Positions 39,651-47,979 of a DNA stretch of 64,000 nucleotides are shown piece by piece; position 1 is the stretch's first letter; each line of letters begins with the position of its first letter. A program made the translations under genes and the position numbers. The notes beneath the pieces were generated by a model. The model did not search any database, was not told where the DNA came from, and saw nothing but the letters and a program-made list of their open reading frames with translations. The stretch spans positions 62,001-126,000 of the forward strand of contig NZ_QWLV01000005.1 of NCBI RefSeq assembly GCF_003515075.1, in the 5' to 3' direction. The DNA is from Sphingomonas gilva (GTDB taxonomy: Bacteria; Pseudomonadota; Alphaproteobacteria; Sphingomonadales; Sphingomonadaceae).

Positions 39651-40701
39651 AGACAACGTCACCCTGGCGATCGGCGGCGAGCTGCACGAGGGCTGGACCA
39701 GCTGCTCGGTTTCGCGCGGGATCGATGCGATGGTCGGCAGCTTCTCGGTCACCCTCGCGACGCGCTGGGCCGACCGGCCCGAGCGATTCGCGCTGGAGGC
39801 GGGCGCCGCCTGCGAGGTGCGCGTCGGTGGCGAGACGCTGATCACCGGCTGGATCGACCGGCTGTCGCCCGCCTTTGACGCGCGCGATCATCGCATCACG
39901 ATCAGCGGGCGCGACAAGGCGTGCGACCTGGTCGACTGCTCGGCGATCGCGAAGCCGGGCAGCTGGTCGAACATCGCGCTGGAGGCGCTCGCCGCCGAGC
40001 TGGCGCGGCCGTTCGGCGTCTCGGTACGCGCGACGGCGCCGACCGGCGCGCCGATCCGCCGCTTCGCGCTCCAGCAGGGCGAGACCGTCCAGGCGGCGAT
40101 CGAGCGGCTGGCGCGCTATCGCGGGCTGCTCGCCGTCTCGGCGGCGGACGGGACGGTCGAGCTGATCACCCCGGCGATCGCCGGCGCCCCGGTCGCGCGC
40201 CTCGCGGAGGGCGACAACATCAAGGTCGGCGCGGCCGACCACGATGTGAGCGAGCGGTTCAGCGAGTATCTGGCCAAGGGCCAGGCATCGGGCGACGATT
40301 TCGCCAACGGCCGCACCGTCGCCTCGCCATCGGCCACCGCAACCGATCCTGGCGTGCGCCGTCACCGCCCGCTGATCGTCATCGGCGAAGACCAGTCCGA
40401 CGCGGCCGGGTTGCAGCAGCGCGCGCGCTGGGAGGCGACCTCGCGCGCAGGCCGCGCCCAGCCGGCGACGGTGACCGTCCAGGGCTGGCGGCGGCCGGAC
40501 GGGCGGCTATGGGCGCCGAACGCCATCGTCGACCTGCAGTCGCCGTCTCTGTTCATGCGCGGCGCAATGCTGATCGAGCGCGTCGACCTGACCAAGGGCG
40601 ATGCCGGGACGGAGGCGGTGCTGGCGCTGGTGCCGCCCGCGGCGTGGAGCCAGCTGGCGGTGCCCGAGGAGGCGCGCGCGTCGCGCGTCGGCGCGGCATG
40701 A
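39643..40701 (+). CDS. Baseplate hub protein (Mu gpP, gp44-like)
   Basis: 352 residues of the gpD/gpP hub family: VTLAIGGELHEGWTSCSVSR, GWIDRLSPAFDARDHRITIS, GRDKACDLVDCSA and RPLIVIGEDQSDAAGLQQRA. It forms the trimeric hub holding the spike at the tube tip. The start lies within gpN; the stop overlaps the next ATG. Confidence 0.9.
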   Translation: MAEDNVTLAIGGELHEGWTSCSVSRGIDAMVGSFSVTLATRWADRPERFALEAGAACEVRVGGETLITGWIDRLSPAFDARDHRITISGRDKACDLVDCSAIAKPGSWSNIALEALAAELARPFGVSVRATAPTGAPIRRFALQQGETVQAAIERLARYRGLLAVSAADGTVELITPAIAGAPVARLAEGDNIKVGAADHDVSERFSEYLAKGQASGDDFANGRTVASPSATATDPGVRRHRPLIVIGEDQSDAAGLQQRARWEATSRAGRAQPATVTVQGWRRPDGRLWAPNAIVDLQSPSLFMRGAMLIERVDLTKGDAGTEAVLALVPPAAWSQLAVPEEARASRVGAA

Positions 40702-41216
40702 CCGCGCTGATGCAGCGCATCCGCGGCATGCTCGCCCGCGCGATCATCGGCCCGATCGACGACAATAGCGGCATCCAGTCGGCCCAGGTCGACCTGCTCG
40801 CCGACGAGACGCAGGACGGGGTGGAGCATTTCCAGGCCTACGGGTTCACCAGCGTGCCGCATCCCGAAGCCGAGGCGCTGGTCGCCTTTGTCGGCGGCAC
40901 ACGCAGCCACGCCATCATCGTCGCGAGCGGCGATCGCCGCTACCGGCTGCGCGGCCTGGCCACCGGCGATGTCGCGATCCACGACGACCAGGACCAGTAC
41001 GTCCTGCTCGGACGGGGCGGCATCGCGATCTCGACCGGCAAGACGCTGACGATCGACGCACAGGCGGTGACGGTCACCTGCGACACCGCGACGATCGAGG
41101 CCGACACGGTCAACCTGGGCGGCGAAGGCGGCCAGCCGGTGGCGCGCGTCGGCGACATGGTCAACCTCGCCACCGGCGAGATCGTCAGCGGGTCCGACAC
41201 GGTGGCGGCAGTATGA
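40698..41216 (+). CDS. Baseplate spike protein (Mu gp45, gpV-like)
   Basis: 172 residues: ARAIIGPIDDNSGIQSAQVD, LLADETQDGVEHFQAYGFTS and an OB-fold core, then repetitive beta-helix (KTLTIDAQAVTVTCDTATIE, ADTVNLGG). The trimeric spike pierces the outer membrane. The C-terminal apex lacks an obvious iron-binding HxH motif. ATG coupled to gpP. Confidence 0.9.
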   Translation: MTALMQRIRGMLARAIIGPIDDNSGIQSAQVDLLADETQDGVEHFQAYGFTSVPHPEAEALVAFVGGTRSHAIIVASGDRRYRLRGLATGDVAIHDDQDQYVLLGRGGIAISTGKTLTIDAQAVTVTCDTATIEADTVNLGGEGGQPVARVGDMVNLATGEIVSGSDTVAAV

Positions 41217-41554
41217 GCGGCCGGATCGACTGGGAGAAACGCGCCCTGCGCGCCGAAGACCAGCTCGTCGGGGCCAAGGTGCTCGCCCGCAAGATGTGGC
41301 GCACGCTGAAGGCGCGGACCGGCTGGGAGGCCGAGGCGATGTTCAAGCTGCAGGCGCTGAAGCTGCTCGACGCGACCTACGACGCCGCCGAAGCGGTTTG
41401 GGAACAGCACCGCATCTACGTCGAGCCGTGCCGCCGCATCCTGACCGACCAGGGCGAGATGTATCTCGGCCATTGGCCCGACGGCACCACGCGCAACCTC
41501 ACCCGCGCGCAGCTGCTGATGATGGGCGGCCAGCCGATGGAGGAAGCGGCGTGA
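41213..41554 (+). CDS. Hypothetical protein in the baseplate cluster
   Basis: 113 residues, charged and helical: RIDWEKRALRAEDQLVGAKV, EAMFKLQALKLLDATYDAAE, then CRRILTDQGEMYLGHWPDGT. ATG overlaps the gp45 stop. No family recognised; absent from Mu at this place. Confidence 0.55.
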   Translation: MSGRIDWEKRALRAEDQLVGAKVLARKMWRTLKARTGWEAEAMFKLQALKLLDATYDAAEAVWEQHRIYVEPCRRILTDQGEMYLGHWPDGTTRNLTRAQLLMMGGQPMEEAA

Positions 41555-41826
41555 GGGCGGTGCGACCGAAGGCGCGCCGGACCACCGGCTATCGCACCGT
41601 TCAGATGCACGATCTGGCGGCGGCCGGGCGGCTGTTTCGCGAGGCGGGGTTCGTCGCCAGCGAGGACGATCCGATCAGCGCGGTCGCCGGCTTCAATCCC
41701 GCCGGTCGACCGGTCCGCGTCGAGGCGATGTGGGACGGCGGTTGGCGCGCCACGCTGTGGCTGCGCAAGGACGGCGGCCATACCTTGCGCATGGCGATCC
41801 GGCTTGTCTCGGAGCCTCGCCGATGA
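41551..41826 (+). CDS. Hypothetical protein in the baseplate cluster
   Basis: 91 residues from a GTG coupled to the previous stop: basic start (RAVRPKARRTTGYRTVQMHD), then AAAGRLFREAGFVASEDDPI and VRVEAMWDGGWRATLWLRKD. A small alpha/beta fold. Function unknown; the second extra gene between gp45 and gp46. Confidence 0.5.
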   Translation: MRAVRPKARRTTGYRTVQMHDLAAAGRLFREAGFVASEDDPISAVAGFNPAGRPVRVEAMWDGGWRATLWLRKDGGHTLRMAIRLVSEPRR

Positions 41827-42284
41827 CCGACATCGCCCTGATCTGGGATGCCGAGCCCGGCGCGGCCGACGTCGCGCTCGAAGGTGGCCGGCTGGTCACC
41901 GACGACGGGCTGCGCACCGCGATCCTGATCTCGCTGTTCAGCGACGCGCGCGCCCAGGACGACGATCCGCTGCCGCAGCCCGGCGCCGATCGGCGCGGCT
42001 GGTGGGGCGACGCGTTCGGCACGGAGGGCGATGCGACCGGCTCGCGCCTGTGGCTGCTGTCGCGCGAGAAGATCACCGCGGCGACCGTCGCCCGCGCCCG
42101 CGAATACGCGCGCGAGGCGCTCGCCTGGCTCACAGCGGACGGCGTGTGCAGCGCCTATGCGATCGAGGCCGAGGCGCAGGCGCCCGATATCCTCGCGATC
42201 GGCGTCGTGCTCGATCGACCCGAGGGGCCGGCGCGCCAGCGCTACGATTTCACCTGGAACGCCAGCACCGGAGCCGTCGCTTGA
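41823..42284 (+). CDS. Baseplate protein (Mu gp46-like)
   Basis: 153 residues of the GP46 family (gpW/gp25-like wedge): MTDIALIWDAEPGAADVALE, GLRTAILISLFSDARAQDDD, GWWGDAFGTEGDATGSRLWL and SREKITAATVARAREYAREA. It joins the baseplate wedge to the sheath. ATG coupled to the previous gene; TTGA links it to the next. Confidence 0.9.
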   Translation: MTDIALIWDAEPGAADVALEGGRLVTDDGLRTAILISLFSDARAQDDDPLPQPGADRRGWWGDAFGTEGDATGSRLWLLSREKITAATVARAREYAREALAWLTADGVCSAYAIEAEAQAPDILAIGVVLDRPEGPARQRYDFTWNASTGAVA

Positions 42285-43330
42285 CCTTCGCCCGCCCGAC
42301 CCTGTCCGACCTGATCGAACGCGCGCGCACCGATCTGGAGGCGCGGCTGCCCGGCGCCGACGCGCGCCTGCGCCGGTCGGTGCTCGACGTGCTGGCGCGG
42401 GTCAACGCCGGCGGGCTGGCGGGCGTGTACGCCTATCTCGACTTCCTCGCGCTCCAGCTGATGCCCGACACGGCGGAGGCCGAGTATCTCGATCGCTGGG
42501 CGTCGATTTGGGGCGTGGCGCGCAAGGCGGCCGCCAGCGCCGCGGGCGCGGTGACGGTCACCGGCCTGGTCGGCGCGATCGTGCCCCAGGGCGCCGAGCT
42601 GGCGCGGGTCGACGGCGCGCTCTACCGCACCACCGAGCGCATCGTGCTCGCCGGCGTCAGCGCGCAGGTGGCGGTCGAGGCGGTCGAGGCAGGCGCGGCC
42701 GGGGTGGTCGAAGCCGGCAAGACGCTCACATTCCGCTCGCCGGTCGCGGCCGTAAGCGCCGTGGTGACCGCCGCGGCGGGCCTGGTCGGCGGGGCCGACC
42801 AGGAGACCGACACCGAGCTGCTCGCCCGCCTGCTCGCCCGCATCCGCAAGCCGCCCAACGGGGGATCGCGTTCGGACTATGTCGCCTGGGCGCTGGAGCT
42901 GCCCGGCGTCACCCGCGCCTGGTCCTACGCCAACTGGACCGGCCCAGGCACGGTCGGCCTCGCCTTCGTGTTCGACGGCCGCGAGAACATCTTTCCCCTG
43001 CAGGCCGATCTCGACGCGATGGCGGCGCATATCGAGCCGCTGCGGCCGGTCACGGCCACGCCGGTGATCTTCGCACCCGAGCCTTGGCCGATTTCGTTCC
43101 TGATCACCGCGACGCCCGACAACGTCGAGGTGCGCGCCGCGATCGAGGCGGAGCTGCGCGACCTGTTCGCCCGCGAGGCCGAACCCGGCGGAACGATGCT
43201 GGTGAGCCACGAACGCGAGGCGATCAGCCTCGCCGCGGGTGAGCACGATCATGTGCTGCGCTCGCCCGCGAGCAACCAGGAAGCGCCCCCTGGCGCCATG
43301 CCGACGATTGACGGGATCGCCTGGCAATGA
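42281..43330 (+). CDS. Baseplate J-like protein (Mu gp47)
   Basis: 349 residues of the baseplate J family: FARPTLSDLIERARTDLEAR, YLDRWASIWGVARKAAASAA, GGADQETDTELLARLLARIR and PPNGGSRSDYVAWALELPGV. It forms the wedge triangle around the hub. TTG start overlapping the gp46 stop. Confidence 0.92.
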   Translation: MTFARPTLSDLIERARTDLEARLPGADARLRRSVLDVLARVNAGGLAGVYAYLDFLALQLMPDTAEAEYLDRWASIWGVARKAAASAAGAVTVTGLVGAIVPQGAELARVDGALYRTTERIVLAGVSAQVAVEAVEAGAAGVVEAGKTLTFRSPVAAVSAVVTAAAGLVGGADQETDTELLARLLARIRKPPNGGSRSDYVAWALELPGVTRAWSYANWTGPGTVGLAFVFDGRENIFPLQADLDAMAAHIEPLRPVTATPVIFAPEPWPISFLITATPDNVEVRAAIEAELRDLFAREAEPGGTMLVSHEREAISLAAGEHDHVLRSPASNQEAPPGAMPTIDGIAWQ

Positions 43331-43962
43331 ACCGGGACGCGGCGGCCTATCATGACATGCTGCTGGCGCTGCTGCCGCCGGGCGCCGCCTGGCCGCGCGA
43401 TCCCGGCTCGCGCCTCGGCCGGCTACTGGGCGCCGAGGCGGACGGCCTCGCGCGCGCCGACATTCGCTCGCTTGCCCTGGTCGAGGAGGCCGATCCGCGC
43501 ACGGCGCTGGAGCTGCTGCCCGACTGGGAGCGCGTCGCCGGCCTGCCCGACGCGTGCGCCGGCGCGCCGGATGCGATCAGCGAGCGGCAGATCGCGCTGC
43601 ACGCCAAGATCGCCGAGCGCGGCGGCCAGTCGATCCCGTTCTTCACCGAGATCGCGGCGCGCCTGGGCTATTATGTCGAGATCACCGAGTTCACCTCGCT
43701 CGATGCGGGCTTTCTCGCCGGCGACGATGCCAATGGCGAGGACTGGCGGCACACATGGCGCGTCGAGATATTCATCGGCGCGGACGATTATCGCGCAGGC
43801 TTCGCCGAGTTCTGCGCCGGATCGAGCGCGGGCGATCGGCTGATCGGCTTCGGCGCGCTCGATCTCGAATGCCTCATTCAGCGGGCGGCGCCCGCCCACA
43901 CTATCGTGCTCTTCGCCTACCACGTCGAGCCGACCCCCGAATTTTACCACAGTTTCATTTGA
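43327..43962 (+). CDS. DUF2313 baseplate protein (Mu gp48-like)
   Basis: 211 residues: YHDMLLALLPPGAAWPRDPG, LLPDWERVAGLPDACAGAPD and IAERGGQSIPFFTEIAARLG, the gp48/YmfQ family, ending FYHSFI. It links wedge and fibre. ATG coupled to gp47. Confidence 0.88.
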   Translation: MNRDAAAYHDMLLALLPPGAAWPRDPGSRLGRLLGAEADGLARADIRSLALVEEADPRTALELLPDWERVAGLPDACAGAPDAISERQIALHAKIAERGGQSIPFFTEIAARLGYYVEITEFTSLDAGFLAGDDANGEDWRHTWRVEIFIGADDYRAGFAEFCAGSSAGDRLIGFGALDLECLIQRAAPAHTIVLFAYHVEPTPEFYHSFI

Positions 43963-43978
43963 GCGGAGCGAGCGGGAA

Positions 43979-44683
43979 ATGCACAAGATCGACGGCCCCG
44001 GCAGCGTCAACGGCGCGTTCAGCGAGGGCAATCCGGCGCAGGGGCAACGCGCCACCAAGGTCACCGCCGATTGGCTCAACGACATCCAGGACAACGTCCT
44101 GCACGTCCTGACAGAGGCGGGTGTCGACCCCACGAAGGGGCGCGCGGCCGACCTGCTGGATGCCATCGATCAGCGCATCATCAATGTTGGTGGCGGCACC
44201 GGCGAGGGTGTTCCGACGGCTCGCACCATCTCGGCGTCCGGCCTCGCCACCGGCGGAGGCGATCTCACCGCTGACCGCACGATCACCGTGCCCAAGGCGA
44301 GCCCCGCCGAGGTGGCCGCAGGGACCGACGACACCAAGGCGATCACGCCGCTGGCGCTGGCCGAGTCGATCTCGGGAACGCTGACCAGCGAGGGCAGCGC
44401 CGAGATGCCGGGCGGCCTGATCATCAAATGGGGCGGGGTGCGCGGCAATTATTCGCAGGGCCCGGTCTACAAGCAGTTCCTCGCGGACGGCCAGGCGTCG
44501 CCGTTTCCCAACGCCTGCCTTCGGGTGACCGCCACCAGCGTCAACAGCAGCTCGGTCGGCAACAAGGACATCGGCGCGCAGATCGTCGACTATGACGCTG
44601 CGGGCGTGACAATCTACATGCAAGACCCCGGCACCGCGCTCAATACGATCAACGGCTTCGATTACATCGCGATCGGCTGGTGA
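43979..44683 (+). CDS. Short tail fibre protein
   Basis: 234 residues. The N-terminal domain (FSEGNPAQGQRATKVTADWL, NDIQDNVLHVLTEAGV) attaches fibres to the baseplate; a beta-repeat shaft follows (GLATGGGDLTADRTITVPKA, then AAGTDDTKAITPLALAESIS); the C-terminal head begins GGLIIKWGGVRGNYSQG and ends NGFDYIAIGW. It lies at the gp49 position. No fibre chaperone gene follows, and no invertible segment is visible. Confidence 0.85.
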   Translation: MHKIDGPGSVNGAFSEGNPAQGQRATKVTADWLNDIQDNVLHVLTEAGVDPTKGRAADLLDAIDQRIINVGGGTGEGVPTARTISASGLATGGGDLTADRTITVPKASPAEVAAGTDDTKAITPLALAESISGTLTSEGSAEMPGGLIIKWGGVRGNYSQGPVYKQFLADGQASPFPNACLRVTATSVNSSSVGNKDIGAQIVDYDAAGVTIYMQDPGTALNTINGFDYIAIGW

Positions 44684-44690
44684 TGGAGCT

Positions 44691-44717
44691 TCCCCCTGCC
44701 TGAAAATGGAGGGGGGA
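44691..44717 (+). terminator. Hairpin after the fibre gene
   Basis: TCCCCCT (44691-44697) pairs with AGGGGGGA (44710-44717) around a 12-nt loop, 8 bp after the fibre stop. No U-run follows. It probably ends the late operon transcript or is a remnant palindrome. Confidence 0.4.
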
Positions 44718-44858
44718 CGGCGTGCGTCAACACGCCAAACCGCGCGCTGGCGGCGCGCACCTCGCCCGGCGCGCGCCGGGTTCGATCCCCTCGCGCGTGA
44801 GCGGAGGAGTGACGCCGGCGCGCGAGCTGATTATCAGCGGTCGATGAAGGAGACGGAC

Positions 44859-45065
44859 ATGCAGTTCATCGTCGACCGCTCTCGCCAGCTCGGCCGCACC
44901 TACGGCCGGGAACTTGAAGCTACCGCCGTCGACATCCGGTCGGAGGTCACGCGCCGCAGGGCCGAAGCGTTGGTGCGGGAGGAGATCGCCGGGCCGGTAC
45001 GCCCGATGACTGAGCGTCTGGCGGCGCTGCGCGAGGCCGATCTCAGACGCCTTCGCGGCGAATGA
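44859..45065 (+). CDS. Small protein at the prophage right end
   Basis: 68 residues, highly charged and helical (QFIVDRSRQLGRTYGRELEA, AEALVREEIAGPVRPMTERL). ATG 44859 is preceded by AAGGAGA; the frame extends upstream to 44706 but that part is Arg-rich and repetitive. It occupies the com/mom position of Mu but shows no similarity I recognise. Confidence 0.6.
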   Translation: MQFIVDRSRQLGRTYGRELEATAVDIRSEVTRRRAEALVREEIAGPVRPMTERLAALREADLRRLRGE

Positions 45066-45089
45066 GTGCTCTAGATTGTGGTGTCCAAG

Positions 45090-45115
45090 ACTCCAGAAAG
45101 CCGTGTCGCGCTTCA
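45090..45115 (-). repeat. Prophage right terminal sequence (attR end)
   Basis: Inverted counterpart of the left terminus, ending in CA at 45114-45115. Seventeen of 26 positions match the left end, including the GACAC and GGAGT blocks at identical offsets. Confidence 0.8.
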
Positions 45116-45120
45116 CCCGC
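45116..45120. repeat. Right copy of 5-bp target duplication (CCCGC)
   Basis: Identical to 3973-3977. Joining the flanks over one copy restores CTCCCCCGC-aaa-GCGGGGGAG, a perfect host palindrome. Confidence 0.85.
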
Positions 45121-45236
45121 AAAGCGGGGGAGGGGGACCACGCGGAGCGTGGTGGAGGGGGCTGGCCGCAAACGCACCGTTCGTGGCGCTCCCCCTCCAC
45201 CAGCCTGCGGCTGGTCCCGCTCCCCGTGCCGGGGAG
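45121..45236. repeat. Paired GC-rich palindromic repeats (REP/BIME-like)
   Basis: Unit one (45124-45160) reads GGGGGAGGGGGACCACG... and contains the hairpin CCACGC-gga-GCGTGG; unit two (45188-45225) is its inverted relative with CCAGCC...GGCTGG; GCTCCCC-gtgcc-GGGGAG follows. This is the remainder of the prophage target and lies just after the MAPEG stop. Related to the repeat at 526-630. Confidence 0.75.
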
Positions 45237-45239
45237 GTA

Positions 45240-45671
45240 TCAGAACACCACCATCGCCGCATGCACCGCCAGCGCGATCAGCGCCAGCGTCGCCAGGCTG
45301 AAGATCGCGAAGCGCACCAGCACGCGGTTCGACAGCACCTGCACCAGGCTATGCAGCACGCGCAGCCCCACATAGGCCCAGGCGATCGTCGCATTCAGCC
45401 CGTCGCCCTGGCCGGTGATCGCCAGCACCAGCGCGACCGCGTAGAACAGCGTCGGCTGCTCCATCAGATGGTTGTAGTTGTCCGCCGGCCATTGCGATCG
45501 CGGCTCGATCCGCGCGCGCAGGTCGGCGCCGCTGCCGCCGACCAGGTTCCAGGTATCGATCCGTGCGCGCCTCATCGCGGGCAGGCGCGTGGCGTAGATC
45601 CACACCCACATCACCAGCGACCAGCAGATCAGCGCCACCACCGGCGCCAGAATCGCGCTGTGCGTATCCAT
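45240..45671 (-). CDS. MAPEG family membrane protein
   Basis: 143 residues with four membrane helices: ILAPVVALICWSLVMWVWIY, MEQPTLFYAVALVLAI (after NYNHL, the conserved MAPEG glutathione-region motif with Glu and Asn), AWAYVGLRVLHSLVQV and FAIFSLATLALIALAVHAAM. MAPEG members conjugate glutathione or isomerise hydrophobic substrates, but bacterial ones are mostly uncharacterised. ATG 45671 is preceded by GGGAGGATATTCGG; the longer frame from 45770 is not supported. Confidence 0.82.
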   Translation of the reverse strand: MDTHSAILAPVVALICWSLVMWVWIYATRLPAMRRARIDTWNLVGGSGADLRARIEPRSQWPADNYNHLMEQPTLFYAVALVLAITGQGDGLNATIAWAYVGLRVLHSLVQVLSNRVLVRFAIFSLATLALIALAVHAAMVVF

Positions 45672-45723
45672 CCGAATATCCTCCCGCCCTAGAAGCCGGG
45701 AGCCTGCGACATTCGGTTCGCTC

Positions 45724-46953
45724 GTGCAACGGCGCCTCGAACCGGCGCTTGCCGCTTGCGCGCCCGGCAAATCCTGTCATCAGGCCGTCACAAATCTGCA
45801 ACCTGCCGCATCATCCGGGGAATCAGTCATCCGCCAAATCGCCGCCCTGCCTTATCGCACCGAAGGGACCGCGATCGATGCGCCGGTTCGTATCCTGCTG
45901 GTAACGTCGCGCGAAACGCGCCGCTGGGTGATTCCCAAGGGCAACGCGGCGCCAGGCGTCGCACTCCATAACGCGGCGGCATTGGAGGCGGAGGAGGAGG
46001 CCGGGGTATGCGGCGCGGTTTGCCCGACCCCGCTCGGCTCCTATCGCTACCGCAAGCGGCGCGGCAACGGCGCGTCGCTGATGATCGACGTCGAGGTATT
46101 CCCGCTGGCGGTCAGTCAGGAGCTCGATCACTGGAAGGAACAGGATCAGCGCGAGCGGCGCTGGTTCACGCTCGCCGATGCGGCGGACGCGGTCGAGGAG
46201 AGCGATCTGCGGGATCTGATCCGTTCGTTCGGCGCGTCGGAATTCAAGGCGGCGACGCGGCGTACGGGAATGCTCGGCGCGGTCGCGAACACATCAGGGG
46301 TTGGTAGCATGTTTGCCTGGTTTCAACGCCTTCTGCCGAAGACCGGCAATTTCTTCGAGCTGTTCGAAGCGCATGCGGTGACCGTCGTCGCCGCGGCCGA
46401 TGCGCTGGCCCGGCTACTGCAGGGCGGCCCGGCGGCGCGCGACCATATCCGCGAGGTGATCGAGCGCGAGCATGATGCGGACAACATCATCCGCGAGGTG
46501 CTGCAGACCGTCCGCAAGACCTTCCTCACGCCGTTCGACCGCGGCGCGATCACCAGCCTGATCGGCGCGATGGACGATGCGGTCGACGAGATGCAGGCGG
46601 CGGTCAACGCCATCGATCTCTACGAGGTCACCGAGTTCGACCAAGAGATGCGCGACATGACCGCGATCATCGTCGATGGCGCGCGCCTGACCGCCGAGGC
46701 CATGCCGCTGCTGCGCGATGTGGCGCGCAATGGCGTGCGCCTGCACGAACTGACCGAGAGGCTGGTGCGGATGGAGGGCCATGCCGACGACATCCATGCC
46801 GCCGGGGTCAAGCGCGCCTTCAAGGAATATGGCGCGACCGACACGCTCCGCTTCATCGTCTCGCGCGAGATCTACAAGCACCTGGAACGCATCGTCGATG
46901 CGCTGGAGGATGTGGCGAACGAGATCGACGGCATCGTCATCGATCACGCCTGA
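45724..46953 (+). CDS. Nudix hydrolase fused to DUF47 (PhoU-like) domain
   Basis: A 409-codon open frame. Residues ~36-175 form a Nudix domain with the box G-NAAPGVALHNAAALEAE-EEAGV and PLGSYRYRKRRGNGASLMID. From residue 196 (MFAWFQRLLPKTGNFFELFE) a DUF47/TIGR00153 helical bundle follows, as found beside PiT phosphate transporters. No stop separates the two parts, so translation of the Nudix part enters DUF47. An ATG at 46309 with AGGGG upstream could also yield DUF47 alone (214 residues). The 5' start is uncertain: GTG 45724 is the only canonical start found before the Nudix domain. Cotranscribed with the transporter, it probably regulates phosphate uptake. Confidence 0.78.
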   Translation: MQRRLEPALAACAPGKSCHQAVTNLQPAASSGESVIRQIAALPYRTEGTAIDAPVRILLVTSRETRRWVIPKGNAAPGVALHNAAALEAEEEAGVCGAVCPTPLGSYRYRKRRGNGASLMIDVEVFPLAVSQELDHWKEQDQRERRWFTLADAADAVEESDLRDLIRSFGASEFKAATRRTGMLGAVANTSGVGSMFAWFQRLLPKTGNFFELFEAHAVTVVAAADALARLLQGGPAARDHIREVIEREHDADNIIREVLQTVRKTFLTPFDRGAITSLIGAMDDAVDEMQAAVNAIDLYEVTEFDQEMRDMTAIIVDGARLTAEAMPLLRDVARNGVRLHELTERLVRMEGHADDIHAAGVKRAFKEYGATDTLRFIVSREIYKHLERIVDALEDVANEIDGIVIDHA

Positions 46954-46965
46954 GCGGAACGGGAC

Positions 46966-47979
46966 ATGCACGAACTCGCCTTCCCGCTGCTCGTCGGCCT
47001 CATCATCGTCGCGCTGGCGTTCGATTTCCTGAACGGCCTGCACGATGCCGCCAACTCGATCGCGACGGTGGTGGCGACGCGGCTGCTGCGGCCGGTGCAG
47101 GCGGTGGCATTCGCCGCCTTCTTCAACTTCGCCGCCTATTTCCTGACGATCGTCTTTCCCGAGCTGCACAAGGTCGCCGAGACGATCGGGCAGGGGCTGA
47201 TCGACAAGGATCTGGTGACGCCGGCGGTCGTGTTCGGCGCGCTGATCGGCGCGATGTTCTGGAACGTCGTGACCTGGCTCAAGGGCATTCCCTCGTCGAG
47301 CAGCCATGCGCTGGTCGGCGGGCTGGTCGGCGCGGGCGTGGCGCATGCCGGCGTTTCGGGCATCCAGTGGACCGGCCTCAACAAGACGCTGATCGCGATC
47401 GTGCTCTCACCCACCCTCGGCATGCTCTTGTCGATGGCGATCATGCTGGTGACGAGCTGGCTGTTCATGCGCGCGACCGCGCGCGGCGCGGAGCGCACCT
47501 TCCGCGTCCTCCACCTGGTCTCGTCGGCCGCCTATTCGCTCAGCCACGGCCTCAACGATGCGCAGAAGACGATGGGGATCATCACCGTGCTGCTCTATTC
47601 GACGGGCTATCTGAGCGGTGAGTTCGAGGTGCCGCACTGGGTGGCGATCAGCTGCTATGTCGCGATCGCGCTCGGCACGCTGTCAGGCGGCTGGAGAATC
47701 ATCGAGACGATGGGATCGCGCATCACCAAGCTTTCGCAGCACCAGGGGTTCAGCGCGTCGGCGGGCGGCTCGATCATGGTCTTCACCGCCTCGCTGATGG
47801 GCATTCCGGTGTCGACCACGCACACCATCACCGGCTGCGTCATCGGCGCCGGCACCGCCCGCCGCGCCTCGGCGGTGCGCTGGGGCGTGGCGGGCAACGT
47901 GATGGCGGCATGGGTGATCACCATCCCCGCCTCGGCGGCGGTCGGCGCGCTGTTCTACCTGCTGACGCGGCTATTCTAG
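46966..47979 (+). CDS. pit: PiT-family inorganic phosphate transporter
   Basis: 337 residues, about ten membrane helices. It shows the duplicated PiT signature: FDFLNGLHDAANSIATVVAT in the N-half and YSLSHGLNDAQKTMGIITVL in the C-half, with GIPSSSSHALVGG and GIPVSTTHTITGC. It imports metal-phosphate complexes with protons, at low affinity. It starts 12 bp after the DUF47 stop, the common DUF47-pit operon. The stop overlaps the stop of the convergent methyltransferase gene (CTAG). Confidence 0.92.
   Translation: MHELAFPLLVGLIIVALAFDFLNGLHDAANSIATVVATRLLRPVQAVAFAAFFNFAAYFLTIVFPELHKVAETIGQGLIDKDLVTPAVVFGALIGAMFWNVVTWLKGIPSSSSHALVGGLVGAGVAHAGVSGIQWTGLNKTLIAIVLSPTLGMLLSMAIMLVTSWLFMRATARGAERTFRVLHLVSSAAYSLSHGLNDAQKTMGIITVLLYSTGYLSGEFEVPHWVAISCYVAIALGTLSGGWRIIETMGSRITKLSQHQGFSASAGGSIMVFTASLMGIPVSTTHTITGCVIGAGTARRASAVRWGVAGNVMAAWVITIPASAAVGALFYLLTRLF

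Larger units (their letters stand above)
3978..45115 (+). mobile_element. Mu-like transposable prophage, complete (41,138 bp)
   Basis: The left end starts TGATAGTTGACACTTCATTC (3978); the right end, read on the minus strand from 45115, starts TGAAGCGCGACACGGCTTTC. Over the first 26 bases 17 match, including TGA, GACAC, TTC and GGAGT in register. The element carries repressor, Ner, MuA, MuB, GemA, Mor, lysis, gp27/28/29/30, protease, gpT, gpG, sheath, tube, tape measure, gpN, gpP, gp45-48 and fibre genes in Mu order, all with intact frames. The size is close to Mu and to Mu-like phages of other alphaproteobacteria. Everything needed for induction seems present. I see no Mom-like modification gene or Gin-type invertible fibre segment. 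Confidence 0.95.

Noticed and set aside
44776..44795. Second tRNA T-arm-like string (GGGTTCGATCCCC) near the prophage right end
   Set aside because: The flanking T-stem pairs fail beyond three bases, and no acceptor stem or CCA follows.
45076..45692. Plus-strand frames through the palindromic repeat and MAPEG gene
   Set aside because: Repeat-derived and antisense to MAPEG; no coding signal.
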